From contig JAKOGI010000335.1 in the NCBI GenBank assembly GCA_029747015.1, positions 549,501-613,500 on the forward strand: a stretch of DNA of 64,000 nucleotides, in the 5' to 3' direction. A program made the translations under genes and the position numbers. Numbering within the stretch: position 1 is the stretch's first letter; every line of letters begins with the position of its first letter. Of this stretch, positions 34,090 through 45,640 are shown piece by piece. The notes beneath the pieces were generated by a model. That model did no database searches. It was not told the DNA's origin and saw only the letters and a list, made by a program, of their open reading frames with translations. This stretch comes from Carnegiea gigantea (lineage: Eukaryota > Streptophyta > Magnoliopsida > Caryophyllales > Cactaceae).

Positions 34090-35212
34090 ACGCTCTTTTC
34101 TTAGCCTTTGGTTACAATTCCTGGACTTGGAAGAAGCAAAGCAAGCGATGACGGAAGCTCATTCAGATGTGTGTGGAGCGCACCAATCAGGGTCTAGGCT
34201 TCACGACCGTATTAAAAGGATGGGTTACTACTGGCCCACGATGCTGCAAGATTGCATAAATTATGCAAAGAGGTGTGACGCTTGCCAGTTCCATGCCAAC
34301 TTCACACATCAACCTCCAGAACCTCTTCACCCAACTGTTGCATCCTGGCCCTTTGAGATATGGGGGCTTAATGTCGTCGGACCAATCACGCCTAAATCGT
34401 CAGCTGGTCACTCCTACATCTTGGCTGCCACTGATTACTTCTCTAAATGGGCGGAAGCAATTCCACTAAGGGATGTTGAAAAAGAAAATGTGGCCGACTT
34501 CATAAGGATGCATCTGTCGATATGGTGGGCTGAGGTACATTATCACTGATAATGGTAAGTCCTTTGTCAACAGCCTATTGACCAGCCTATGTGAGAAGTT
34601 TAAGTTCGCCCAGCATGAGTTTTCCATTACCATGCCCTTGCAAACGGCTTGGCGGAAGCCTTTAATAAAACACTTTACAACTTATTCAAAAAAGTTGTTA
34701 CAAAGTCTAAAAGAGATTGGCACGACAGATTAGGAGAGGCTCTTTGGGCATATCAAACTACATACTAGATGCCGACGCAGTCGACCCCCTTCACTCTAGT
34801 TTATGGAGTTGAAGCCGTATTACCATTAGAGCTCCAAATCCCATCGCTGCGTATCGCCATACAGGAAGGTTTGACGAAAGACGAAAACCACAAGCTTCGC
34901 TTAACTGAGCCGGAGGCCCTTGATGATAAAAGACTTTAAGCAGAATAGAAGCTAGAATGCTACCAAGCTCGTCTAGCAAGAGCATTCAATAAAAAGTTCG
35001 TTCGTGGTCGTTCCAAGTTGGGGATCAAGAACTTGCGCTGAAAAGGCCAATTATCAGGACCTATAAGACAGGAACCAAATTCTCTCCAAAATGGGCAGGA
35101 CCTTATGTTGTCCGTGAGATCTACTCCAATGGAGCCTACAAGATGCTAGATGGGCAAGGGGTTCGAGTAGGACCCATAAATGGTAAATTTTTGAAGCACT
35201 ATTATCCTTGAG
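34090..35212 (+). pseudogene. Gypsy C integrase
   Basis: The zinc-binding N-terminus reads AHSDVCGAHQSGSRLHDRIK then CDACQFH (about 34155-34290). In the core, WGLNVVGP (about 34360-34385) has asparagine where the first catalytic aspartate of the D-D-E triad should be. ATDYFSKWAEAIPL follows. A frameshift near 34530 leads to ITDNGKSFVNS (the second aspartate, kept). GPYVVREIY and LKHYYP end the protein at 35210. The altered first residue and the frameshift mean it is inactive. Confidence 0.88.
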
Positions 35213-35544
35213 ACAGGATGTTACAAAGCTCCTAAATAAGAGTCTAAACTGCTTGTTCTTTCAAGTTAAATTCCATTATAACACTCCTGGGCCGCAAGAG
35301 TATAAACTGTGAACGGCAAAAAGAAACTCAAATAAAAAAATTCGTTGTGACACTCCCGGCCGGCAAGAGTATAAACTGTGCATGGCAAAACAAATATATA
35401 CAAAATTTATTTTGTTGAACTACGTGATGACTTGATCTTATTAGGAATTGCAATGTTTCCATAAGTACGTAGGCAACTTGGTAAATAAAATACCAAGTTC
35501 AGTCAAACATAATAAAAGAGAGACAGTAGGGCGGCAATCAAATT
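35213..35544 (+). repeat. Gypsy C non-coding region with a 64-bp duplicated unit
   Basis: Two copies of a unit holding CAAGAGTATAAACTGTG (about 35298 and 35362), each preceded by CACTCC, lie between the integrase and the end of the antisense ORF. No gene is present on the plus strand. Confidence 0.7.
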
Positions 35545-38500
35545 TCATATAAAGGAGGACACAAAGTCCATCACAAATGTTTGTTTAAAAAAAAAAAAAA
35601 TGAAACAAGCTGAGCAATGCATCAGTCGGTGTCCATCCAAGTGTTGGGTTTGAGTTTGCAGTGCTGGTATAACCTGCTCATGCCTCTCCAACTCCTTGGC
35701 ATCATTAGGGGAAAGAGTGGGTACCATCTCAAGGTCGGCAAGAGCTTTGGATGTCACATCAACCTTCTACTCAGCAGCCTCTAATAGGAAAGGTTGGATC
35801 TGGACGTCCCCCTTAAGATGGCACTCCTCTTCCCAGGCAAGGCAAAGCCCGTCCTCCAAATCAATAATCCTCTGCGCCACCCCTTGAGTTTCTCTGCTGC
35901 GGCACCAAGATCTGTGCGCGCAGTGGCAAGATGTGAGCACGCAAGATCGACCTGCTTAGTGCATAGTGCCTTCTCCTTCGCTACATCATCTGGGTGGTAG
36001 CATAAGGAAGTTGCTTTCTTTAATGATAAGAAGGCTAACACGACGGTCCCATAATGCTCCACGTTCTTCTTCAAAGGGGTCGGGTCTCCACAAAGCCGCC
36101 TAATCCCCTTGTAGATCATTGAGGCACCTTGTAGTTTTCCCTCCACTTCATCAAATTTTGCATTCTTCAAACTGGTCAAGTGCTCGGACCCCATCACCCG
36201 AATGGCGGCAGTGAAGATACTTTGAAAGTCGGATCCGGGACAGAAAGAAGTAGTGGAGGGAGCACCTACACAGTAAAGTCTCCCTTTCGAAGCCCCAGGA
36301 GTGCCAACATCAGCGTCAGCAAAGAGTAAACCCCTAGCAGCTACCTCGAGAGAGTTAGGTCCATCAACTGAATAATGACTCTGAGTAGCTAATGCGCACA
36401 AGGTCTCTGTTTCCCTGGAAGCTAAACTCCCAACCTTATGAGGGGATGTTTGCCTCCTCAGAATCTCAATGTCCTTGCTAATGCCCAGGGTTGCCTTGGG
36501 ACAAAAGATTTAGCAACATGGCTAACATCCTCGAGTAACTGCTCGTCGACGATGGATGTAGCCTTCTGTACTAGGTCAAACTCCCCAATCTGAATAGAAA
36601 AGAAGAGGGGTGAAATAAGATACGTATTAAATCATTCTGTACTGATCACAAAGCAAAAGAAAATGACAGTAAAAGGCTAAGGAATGGAGCATACGTCCTC
36701 AAGATTGGCTGGCTCGCCTGAGGAGCTCTGGACGTCATCAAAAAAGTCATCCCCAAGGTTGATTCTGGCATCCCCGGGGGTCAAGGTCTCGCGCCTCTTG
36801 CACCCCCATGTTTGAAGTTCGCCTCAGACTCTGGCTCGCTGTCACTGTCCGGTGCTAGATCTGGCGTTCTGTCAGTGAGGTGAACTCTCGGGGACTCATG
36901 AGCGTCATCACTAGACTCCGAACACTCAACATCTAAATCGACCACAGGATCTTTTCCTTTCTTCCCCTTGACCTTCTTCAATGAGCCAGTCTCTGCATCC
37001 TTATCTTGCCTTGATGAACTTGCTTCCGTACTCTTCTGCAGGACGGAAGCATTGGATCGAAGGTCACTAATGGTCACCTTGGGCCACCAAATCTTGTAAG
37101 CAGAGGAGATGTGTTGACTCAATGCCAAAGAGCGATAAAGAAGAACGCCCTGAGATGCAGTCCCTAAGAAGAGGAGTCGTTTCCAACATAGAACGGCATT
37201 CTTATATGACACCTCCTAGGTGCGACAATCCTTGACAAGTACTCCGGGGATCCCCTGGCAGAACCTGAACTTCCTACTAAACCGATGCGGGCTGTAGGGT
37301 TCGACATAGAAGATCGCACCCTGTCAAATATGAAGGAAACCATCTTGAAGAGAGATCAGATAGCCTGACTTATCCACATTCAAATTTCCATCGTTGATAA
37401 AAGTCTCTGATCGGTTTCTTCCTAGCATTGAACAGCCCATGTCAAATACTCTACCCTCATATATAAGCTCGCGAGCATCCCCAAGGTCGCTGCGCATCAT
37501 ATGTGACCCGAAATAGCGCACCATCAAAGGGTCCGGAGGGGGAGGTTGTAAGACATAGTGAGTCTTAAAATAATGGGTGAGCTATCCATGGAGATAGTGG
37601 CAGGAAAAGAATAGCCATGAATGGGAAGGTTTCGCAGCCGTAGTAATCCCATTAAGGCCATGGTAAATGTTGGCTAGCACAGGGACTGCTAGACTGAAAA
37701 TAGTACCAGACACCATCAGGCTGGCAGCCTCAAAAGTGTCCAGGTGAATGAACTTCTCCCTGGTCTCAGGTAGCGCCAAAACGTGCAGCCAACATGATAG
37801 GTATGCAGCAAGATAGGTGCTTTCCCTCATTTCTTTGGGAATCCCCAAGTTTCTGAAGACTTCTAACTCATCACGACTCCAACAAGGATCTTGGGGCTGA
37901 ATCTCACCACTTGAATTTTGCGTCCTTGTGTGAGTCGAGCTATGAGGGCGACACTACATTTGCAGGTTGTGGATGAGCTTCTTCTTGCACTAGAAATCAA
38001 TCCAAGCATTAGCACTGACACTTTTCTCACAGACAGGCATCTTTTCCAAGCATCTAAAAGCAACAAACAGGAATTTGCAGCAAGATGGCATACTCCTCAT
38101 ATTCTGCTTGTCCGAGTGCTCAAAGGCTTAAAGGTAAGGGATAGTCTCATCATAGATCTTCATATAATGAGATAGACATTTCTTCGGATATCGTGTGAAG
38201 AGTGTTAGTGGTAGGACACCAACTCTCACAAAAAGTGTGCACAACATGCATGTCGCGGCTGTAGGAGTAGAGCGACGCATACACCGCCTCGTATAAATCG
38301 CATCGCTGCAGGCGTGCCTTAAAACAAGGGAGCACATGCTCCGTCCATTCCCAGTTTAAGTGAATATAGCCGAAGTCGCCATAAAGAAGCATGTTTGGGC
38401 CCCATCTGACTGCCCAGATATAATAGGGCGCCCGAGCATAGGGGATTCAGTGAGAAGGCTGGATTTGTCATGATATGTGCTCTGCAGGAAGTACCCGGCT

Positions 38501-38709
38501 AAACCATCTTCCGCGACCTTTTCCACTCGAATGGAGAACTTGGAAGGAAAGGACGATGGCTCTATAGCGGGCGTCTGATTGGCTCTCGGACTCCTCAAGG
38601 AACGATAGATTCGGAAGCAGCTCCCTGATTAGGGATTGTCATCTTCCTCATCCATGACGGAAAGAAGAAGCTTGTCATCATGCTGAAACTCCTTAAGATA
38701 CACAATCAT
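35545..38709 (-). pseudogene. Antisense ORF of gypsy C: plant mobile domain (PMD) protein
   Basis: This ORF runs against the element, starting at an ATG at 38709. The reading contains PSSFPSKFSIRVEKVAEDG, then LLYGDFGYIHLNWEWTEHVL, then FCESWCPTTNTLHT, then STYLAAYLSCWLHVLALPET and ASLMVSGTIFSLAVPVLAN. This is the plant mobile domain, also annotated as aminotransferase-like. The function is unknown; MAIN-type host proteins share the fold. The C-terminal part (36401-35781) is helical and Ala/Leu-rich and may be a coiled coil. A nuclear-type acidic/basic stretch (KKVKGKKGKDP) lies at about 36950-36985. Stops and frameshifts break it, including one near 38627. Tat-type elements are known to carry extra ORFs of this kind in antisense. 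Confidence 0.8.
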
Positions 38710-40436
38710 AAATCACCTGAAAATAGAAGAAAACACACATTTAGTTTCTTTTTCGGAAAAGAAATCAGTAAACAAAGCTGCGTCTAGACAAAATAAATAC
38801 TAAAGAAGGAAGAAGCGTGCAGCCAAATCAATCAAAATATTGACTATCTGCCGCCCGGCTGCTCGTTGCTAGTCGTACCACTTTCATGCGTATCGATATC
38901 CGTTCAAGGGCCATGACCAAGTGGCAAACCATGTCGCAAGTGGTTCTTCAAGTCTTCATACATGCGTATCAATATCCGTTCAAGGCTCATGGCTAAGTGG
39001 CAAAACGTGTCGCAAGTGGTTCTTCAAGTGTTCATATCACTTTCATGCGTATCGGTATCCGTTCAAGGCCCAAGGCCAACGGCGAATCGTATCGCAAGTG
39101 GTTTTTCAAGTTTTCATACCACTTTTATGTGTATCGATATCCGCTAAAGGCCCATGCCCAAGCGGCGAATTGTATCGCAAGTGGTCCTTCGAGTCTTCAT
39201 ACCACTTTCATACGTACTGGTATCCGTTCTAAGCCCAAGGTGTAGCGGTGAACCGTGTCATAAGTGGTTCTTCAAATGACTCCTCAACCTGTACAAGCAA
39301 CGATACAAGCGCAACAAAAAAAAGGGGCGGCTCCAAAAAAAAAAAATGCCACCAACTTGAGGAGCTATGTCGCAAACAAGAACATGTCCACAACAACCAA
39401 GGACAAAAACAGTAGCAACAAAGACAATGGCATGCAAACAAAAGGGCACAACAACACCTTGGTGAAGTTTGGCCTTTGTTGGAACATTTCGCAGACACAA
39501 AAAAAGAAAAAGTGGCGACATTTTGATGATAGAAATGTTTTAAAAGTGCTCAAACGAAGAATTGAAATCACATGCGTGTGGGCCCTATTGGATGTATACC
39601 ATGCATATTAGGAATGTAAAGTTGTAGGCTTTCAGGCCCCTCAAAGCAACAAGATCTGATGGCAACCAAGACATGCCTTGTACAGTAACCACATGCATGT
39701 ATTGAATACAGAAGCAAAGAAGGTCATGGTGTATACCTCATTAAATTAGGTGTCAGCAATGACGCATGGCTCTTTCATATAGAAATCAAAACAAGAGTGG
39801 GCCGTGGAACTTCAGTCAGCTGCAACGAGCGACGAAACGGAGGAAAGTTCGAGAAATTGAATACCTTTTGATGATCTGCAACTATTGAGGTGACAGCAAG
39901 CAAGCTAGGCGACGCAAGCAAGTTAGGCGGCGCAAGTATCGAGGTTTTGGGGGTCTCCACCGTATAGCCTAATGGACAAGAAAAAAAGACGCTGGTACCC
40001 TAAACCTGTAAAAGAGGGTTGGTGCTCATGTGGCCTAATAAAATGAAGCCGGAGAAAAGTAAAAAAAAAAAAAGGAAAAAGTAAAAGAAAAAGGACTGGG
40101 CTTATTAGATTTGGATCATCATGTCTAATTCGGTTAATATTATATAAGTTGAGGCTCTCAGAAACGGGGGACTTAATGGCAACTAGCAATAGGCTCCTTT
40201 AAGTTGGCTTATCAAGTTCGACTTCATAGACGCACAACTATGATTGATACAGTATAAAACGATGGTACGATCCACCAAAAGAAAAAAAGGAAGGAAGAAG
40301 GAGGCGTCAATATGTTGACAACCTAATTAGTCAAGTAAAATAGCCTTCCAAACGACAACTCTCGTGCGTGATCTTGTCCCCAAAAAAAGGAGACGTCGGT
40401 CATGCTCAAACAACAAGTCTTATGCATGACCTTATC
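38710..40436. other. Gypsy C region between the antisense ORF start and the polypurine tract
   Basis: This region would hold the promoter and 5' leader of the antisense ORF. It contains the 83-bp tandem array (38875-39280), an A-rich stretch near 39318-39345, and otherwise no convincing ORF on either strand. The overlapping ORFs across the array are frames of the repeat. Confidence 0.6.
38875..39280. repeat. 83-bp tandem repeat array in gypsy C
   Basis: Five copies of a unit resembling CATGCGTATCGATATCCG, followed by CAAGTGGTTCTTCAAG, start at about 38885, 38961, 39044, 39126 and 39209. The spacings are 76, 83, 82 and 83 bp. Copies are diverged by several bases each. Internal tandem repeats before the 3' LTR are typical of Tat-type elements and can seed satellite DNA. 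Confidence 0.85.
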
Positions 40437-40450
40437 TCGAGGGGGCAATT
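40437..40450 (+). promoter_or_regulatory. Polypurine tract of gypsy C
   Basis: CGAGGGGGCAATT lies directly before the right LTR at 40451. A degraded form (minus-strand CTTGAACGGGCAATT) adjoins the LTR of gypsy D at 60690. Confidence 0.75.
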
Positions 40451-41148
40451 TGTAGGCACTAAAAATTTATTCGTGCCATATTAAAAAATAAAATAAAATA
40501 AATTAACTGGGTCAACCCTTTTAGTTCATTTAATCAGGCCCAAGACTCACAAATCAACTCCAAAAGACTCACAAGTCAAGCCCAAGATGAAGTACAAATG
40601 ACTTCCAAGTCCAAGCTCAGTCAAAATTCAAGTCAAAGCCCAAGTCGAGGCTCAAGACGATTACCAAGTCAAGTCACAACCTAAAGTCCGAACGACGTCC
40701 AAGTCAGGGCACAGTCAAAGTCAAAGTCAAAGTCAAAGGTCAAGGCCTACATCGACCCACAAGTCAAATGTCAAAATGACTCTGAAGTCACCGTCCGGTC
40801 AAAGCTCGAGGTGACTTCCAGGTCAATGCTCGGCCCAAGTCCAGGAGACTCCTAAGTCAAAGTCAAGGTCAAAGTCAAAATTAAAACAAACAAAAATCAA
40901 AGCAGTTCAGGGTGAGGCCTAATTGAAAAGCCCAAAACTCAGTTCAAAGCCTAAAACCCAAGCCAAGGCACATATTGACTTTCAAGGGGGAGGCTTTCTC
41001 ATTAATAGACCCCTAGCCCCTTGATTCAAAGGTTAGAAAATTCATCCTTAAAAGAGAAAGAATCAGTGGATTTTATATTCATGGAGACTGCACACAATTC
41101 ATTCAATTGAATCTATAAAAATTTAATCTTTGTAATTTTGCGATTACA
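40451..41148 (+). repeat. Right LTR of gypsy C
   Basis: Matches 27032-27743 throughout, with clear substitutions and small gaps in the GTCAAA-rich part. Confidence 0.9.
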
Positions 41149-41769
41149 AAATTAGTTGTTCAACTTTCTAGCCCTTAAATTAGACCAAACGTTTGGCAAA
41201 CCTTGAATTAATTAATGGTCAATGTAACTAGCTAGGTAGTAACACTAGCTGCATCGCCAGTAAAATGGGACTCTTCATTTCCGAACATAAGATTTCCTCG
41301 CAAGACTTCAACAATATATTAAATATGTAGACTACGACTTAATCATACATACTGGAGCCCAAAAAACATCTATATAAGATTGGTACCTTACACAGTTAAT
41401 CTTTAATGTTTAATAAGGTTTGATGACAAATATGCGTTTGAATTTCATATGGAACAGTCTTTGCACCTTCCTTCATTTATCCATACCTCAAAAAAAATTA
41501 TCCAACTTAATGTTATTAAGGAAAACTCCTTCAACCAAATTAAGGAGTCAGCCAAAAAAAACTTTTACATTTTAGAAATATTACTCCTATTAGTTACAAG
41601 AATAGACTGCAAATGCGAGGAGACCTCCAGAGGACAAACTAAAATGAGTCTTGGGGCGCACTACATTGCAACCATATTTTCATTTTATCTTATCATTATG
41701 ATTATTTACATTTAAAGTAATAATGAGCTCACCGTAGTGCCATTGGGGCAGTCTCTCTTATCTACGTTA
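41149..41769. other. Host remnant, no gene seen
   Basis: AT-rich DNA. The ORF at 41449-41715 has no recognisable motif. TTA followed by GGCCCTGTTCTTTTCG at 41767-41785 looks like the end of a PIF/Harbinger-type element, but no matching far end was found. Confidence 0.45.
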
Positions 41770-42147
41770 GGCCCTGTTCTTTTCGTTGGAAATTGCAGGT
41801 GTGGAATTAGTGGGAGTGGGAAGGGGGAAAAGAGTCAGTGGGAGTGGATAGGAGTGGTTTGTTATATGTGAGAGTGGGAAGAAATTGAATAAAGTAGGAG
41901 AGTTGATGTAAGTTACGTATTTCATTTTTCAGTGTAATATTTCATTTGTGATAGTAATTACCGATGATAAAAAAATTGTTAGACTGAAAAAATATTTTCC
42001 TACCTTGACTCGAACACAAAATATTGTTTCCTGGCCGTTGTCACCCAAAAAAAATTGTAATTTTTATTATGCATAAAACAAATTGCGGATATATTTTTTT
42101 CATATATTAACCAAATATGAAAAACAAAAAAAATACACATATGTTCA

Positions 42148-42371
42148 GGCCTTGTTCTTTTCGTTGGTAATTCCAAATTTACTAACTCAACCAAATTCAA
42201 TCTATGTCAACCCACTTCAACCTACTTCACGAACTTTAACAAAAAAAATACCAATTTCAACCCACTACAACAAAACCATATATACCTTAACCTACTTCAA
42301 CCAACTTTAACCAATCTTAATCAACTTCATCTATTTACCAACCCATACTTTCCAATGAAAAAAACATGCCC
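42148..42371. mobile_element. MITE, PIF/Harbinger-like, 224 bp with TCA duplication
   Basis: The left end GGCCTTGTTCTTTTCGTTGG and the right end (read inward) GGGCATGTTTTTTTCATTGG form imperfect terminal inverted repeats. TCA lies on both sides (42145-42147 and 42372-42374). The interior is A/C-rich, with no ORF. A sister end (GGCCCTGTTCTTTTCGTTGG) sits at 41770. Confidence 0.65.
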
Positions 42372-42390
42372 TCAATACATGGAAAACAAT

Positions 42391-43726
42391 TGTTAGATAA
42401 AAATGCCCCAAGTGCACATTATAGCTGTAGTTAGCAACTGAAAATTACAAGTCGTAACCCCATGTAACTTGCTTTCAATTACCAGAACTAATCAATCTAC
42501 TCAATCTAAGCAAATCAAAGTTATAAGCTTGGATATAAACTAAGAGAATGATAACAACTAAGGATTTGAATAAGACAGCATAATAGTAAAACATCTAAGT
42601 TGGAATTAATAGTATGATTATGCTAGCGAATCAATTAGTAACCTTATCAGACAAACCCAAGAATGCAATATGAGTGGATAGATTATCAATTAGCTCCATC
42701 CCCTTCCTCTCTCAAGGTTGAAGACTAATCCTGAAACTATAGTCACCTATCCCATGGGACTAAAAATTAGAGAATTACAAGGTCTACATTCTCGAATCCC
42801 AATTAGAACCTTAACTATTTTCATATTAAAATTCTAATTGTCTACTAAGTCACATTAGGTAAAGGTTTCATCGTTCAACGCTCTCCTAAACCCTAATAAC
42901 AATGGATGAATGCTCTTTCGAGCAATTCATCGAACATATGGTGCGCATAGTACAAATCATAAACACAAACGATAGAAAAGTAAGGGTTTGGGGACAAATC
43001 ATGATTCAACTACACATAGTCGGCGTTAATCTCAACCTAAGTTGGGAGATTTAGCCTAGGATCATATTTATAATAACAATCACAAAACCAATTCAATAAA
43101 CATAATAAATGCAAAACCCTAGAATTACAAAGATGAGAGAAGAGATAATTGAGAGAAAAAACTTGAATTAATCATGCGAGGAACAGTAGAGCAATCTTCA
43201 ATGGTAGCTAATTCAATCTAAAAGTACTGAGGAAATCCCTTAACAAAAACCTAGAAAAGCGCCTAGAAAAGTGCTCTCAAAAGAAAATAACCCCCTTAAC
43301 AGTGCCGAGGAAAAGCTTTAAGTTGTGAAAACTGTCACAGCGCACGGCCGTGCCTCAACACCTAGCCGGCCGTGCGCACATGCATGGGCACCACGCACGG
43401 CCATGCGTGCTAGGTGCCTGACTGTGAGCAGGTTCGGTCTTGCAGCAGGCTATGCACCTTGTATGCACGGTTGTGTCCTCTTCTACTCAACCTCCCTTGA
43501 TTCTCGGGGCTTCGTTAGACCTCTGTTCTTCCTTGTAATTCATCCCCAAAATCATCCTTTATATCAAAACTTGAAAATTTCTCCTGAAAATAAGACAAAC
43601 CACTTTATGAGCACAATTGAATTAAAAGAGTTAAATTTGACCCTTTTTCATCTGAATTTGGCATAGAAACAATGAGAAATAAGGACCAAACAAGAGCTAA
43701 AGCGAGGTCAAAATAGAGATTTATCA
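42391..43726 (-). repeat. 3' LTR of the deleted Athila-type element
   Basis: On the minus strand it starts TGATAAATCTCTATTTTGACC, closely parallel to the LTR starts at 15817 and 23414 (TGATGAACCCCTATTTTACC). It carries the GC-rich palindromic block (GCACGGCCGTGC, 43337-43450) at the same relative place and ends ATCTAACA. It is diverged from those LTRs, so it belongs to a related subfamily. Confidence 0.8.
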
Positions 43727-45640
43727 CTCCAACGTTCTTACCTTTTGCTTGTCCTCAAGCAAGATTGGCTCTTGAAAGACCAAATAGGGAGATAAACCCC
43801 TAGCCACGCTCCTCCTCAGACAAGAGAAGACAAATCAACAAATCACGCTCAACCATGCATTAGAGGCGGCCAAACCAAACTGTGAAAAGCATTTTGATAA
43901 AAGCACACATTGATAAATAACTCGACCCGAATGCAACACACACCAAACACTCCAATATTGGAACACATAATATGACAAGATTTTCTTCAATAAGTGGTGA
44001 GTAACCAGGGCGGGTAGGACCTCACTTTGGGATAAAGTGAAACACTCCTTTCAATGTATTTGGAATATGTGACAAGGGTGCAGTCAATACTCTATCCAAA
44101 CAAGCATACTACTATAAGCCTGGTAGAGTTCTCTATTCTCTACCACTCGATGCAAAAAGCAAAATGTCAATCATGAGGGCATATAAAGAGGATGTAATGG
44201 GGACAAGGTTAAGGATAAGAAGTGGAATAATTTGTGAGAAGTGGAGCTATTAGTCAAAAGACTAGGGAGCAAAAACACTTCTATAATCAATGCCAAAATA
44301 ACACTTCCCACCACAATTAAAAATTGAGTAAGAAACTCCACAAAAACCTTAAGGGAGGAATCAAACAGGCTTATTGCAATAGTTCCATGCTAAACACTTT
44401 ATTCTGAACTTCTCTATTTCTGCCTTTTCTTTTCTTTTTCTCTTTTCATTTTCTCCTTTTTTTATTTATCATTATTTTCTTTTCTTTGAGAAGCAAAAAT
44501 AGATACATGTGGATAGAATTGAAAACACAAAATCAATTTGCCATCGATATGGCACCCAAAGTGGATCAACTTCCCAAGTGCACCCAGCTAAAATATGAAA
44601 GTGCGGCTCCACTAGACCTTGACAAGGGTATAGAGAGTATGCATAGGCTAAGTGCGTAGTGGATGGGATGCAACAACAAAAACAGAAAGAATGCACAAAG
44701 GGCTAGCAAAAGGGTAGTACACATCAACGGTTAGCTTTTTGGCTTATGTGGCGATATGAAACAAAGATTACCTCAATCATATCAACATATGCGAATGCGA
44801 AATGCGAATTCAAAGAGAACAAGATCAAGTTCTAGAGATTGATTATGGAGGAGTCACACATGAAAGAAAATATGAGACTATATGTAATGAATAGTCATTA
44901 TGCTCAAGATCTTACAGGTAAACCTACCATAGTCAAGCAACATACTCCAAGATATGTCCCACTTATTGAAGTTAATCAAGTCAAACCGCATGAGTCTCAG
45001 GGGCAATTTGCATGCAACATAGGGCAGAGGAACTACAGATGACAATGTCAAACACAGTTTCACCAAACTCACACTGGGACAGGCCACACTTCAACACACA
45101 ATCAATATGATCGATCGATCATCACTCCTTGTATTCTCATCATAAGAGGGATTTTCACAAACTTTTATTCATTTTTTCAGAGGTAATAAAACTAACTACG
45201 AAAGCAATAAAACATAAAAACGATAATGGAAAGAATGGTAAGAAGTAGTACTTGGAAAACTTATAAATGTGCAACTCGATCAGTTCTACTCTTATGATGC
45301 AAAATCTAACTTATGTGATCTAAGCTAAATACTCTACTAAAAAAACCTAATAAAACTATATGATGTCCTATCTAAATGATGTGGATGTAAGTGATGTCAT
45401 TAAACCCCATCATAGAATCCACAATTTCACCTAAAGACTCATCTCCTCATGCTTGAGACTTTCATTGTCCTCAATGAAAAGGACACAAAAAAAGAACAAG
45501 GGAAGGGAAGAACTCATGGTGTAAAGGGGAAAAAGGGAGGGGTAGGGGAGTAGGGAAATGACACACCCTTTTTTTTAAAGCAAAGACTTGTGTTATCTCC
45601 CAAGAAGCGCTTGTTTTAGGTCCTTAACTTGACCCTTACA
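43727..45640 (-). other. Non-coding region between protease and LTR, marking an internal deletion
   Basis: No RT or integrase text is found in any frame. Near the LTR the minus strand has GAGGACAAGCAAAAGG (about 43745-43760), the conserved Athila lead-in. At 45592-45645 it has GTCAAG...AAGCGCTTCTTGGGAG, a motif I recall as normally following the end of the Athila coding region. The protease therefore runs straight into post-coding sequence, so the polymerase part was deleted. Confidence 0.6.

Larger units (their letters stand above)
27032..41148 (+). mobile_element. Gypsy C: Tat-type Ty3/gypsy element with an antisense PMD ORF
   Basis: LTRs of about 710 bp (27032-27743 and 40451-41148) run TGTAGGCAC to GATTACA. 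Gag, protease, RT, a first RNase H remnant, a second RNase H and integrase follow on the plus strand (27.8-35.2 kb). The second RNase H, the DGGS protease and the extra ORF in antisense next to the 3' LTR together point to the Tat lineage (the Ogre relatives). Many in-frame stops show it is no longer autonomous. The flanks AGGTT and AAATT are not a clean duplication, so the outer ends are less sure than those of copia A. Confidence 0.88.

Noticed and set aside
35545..38709. A host PMD (MAIN-like) gene
   Set aside because: It lies between integrase and the 3' LTR of gypsy C, and a second copy sits in the same place in gypsy D, so it belongs to the element.
38921..39245. Three overlapping plus-strand ORFs across the 83-bp repeats
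   Set aside because: The period is not a multiple of three, so each ORF is the same repeat read in a changing frame. It is not a repeat protein.
38875..39280. CRISPR-like array
   Set aside because: Direct repeats of 83 bp are contiguous with no unique spacers, in a plant retrotransposon.
27027..41153. Clean target duplication for gypsy C
   Set aside because: AGGTT and AAATT differ at two of five bases; shifting the ends by a few bases gives no better pair, so it is not claimed.
41449..41715. 88-codon plus-strand ORF
   Set aside because: No motif, AT-rich composition, no supporting context.
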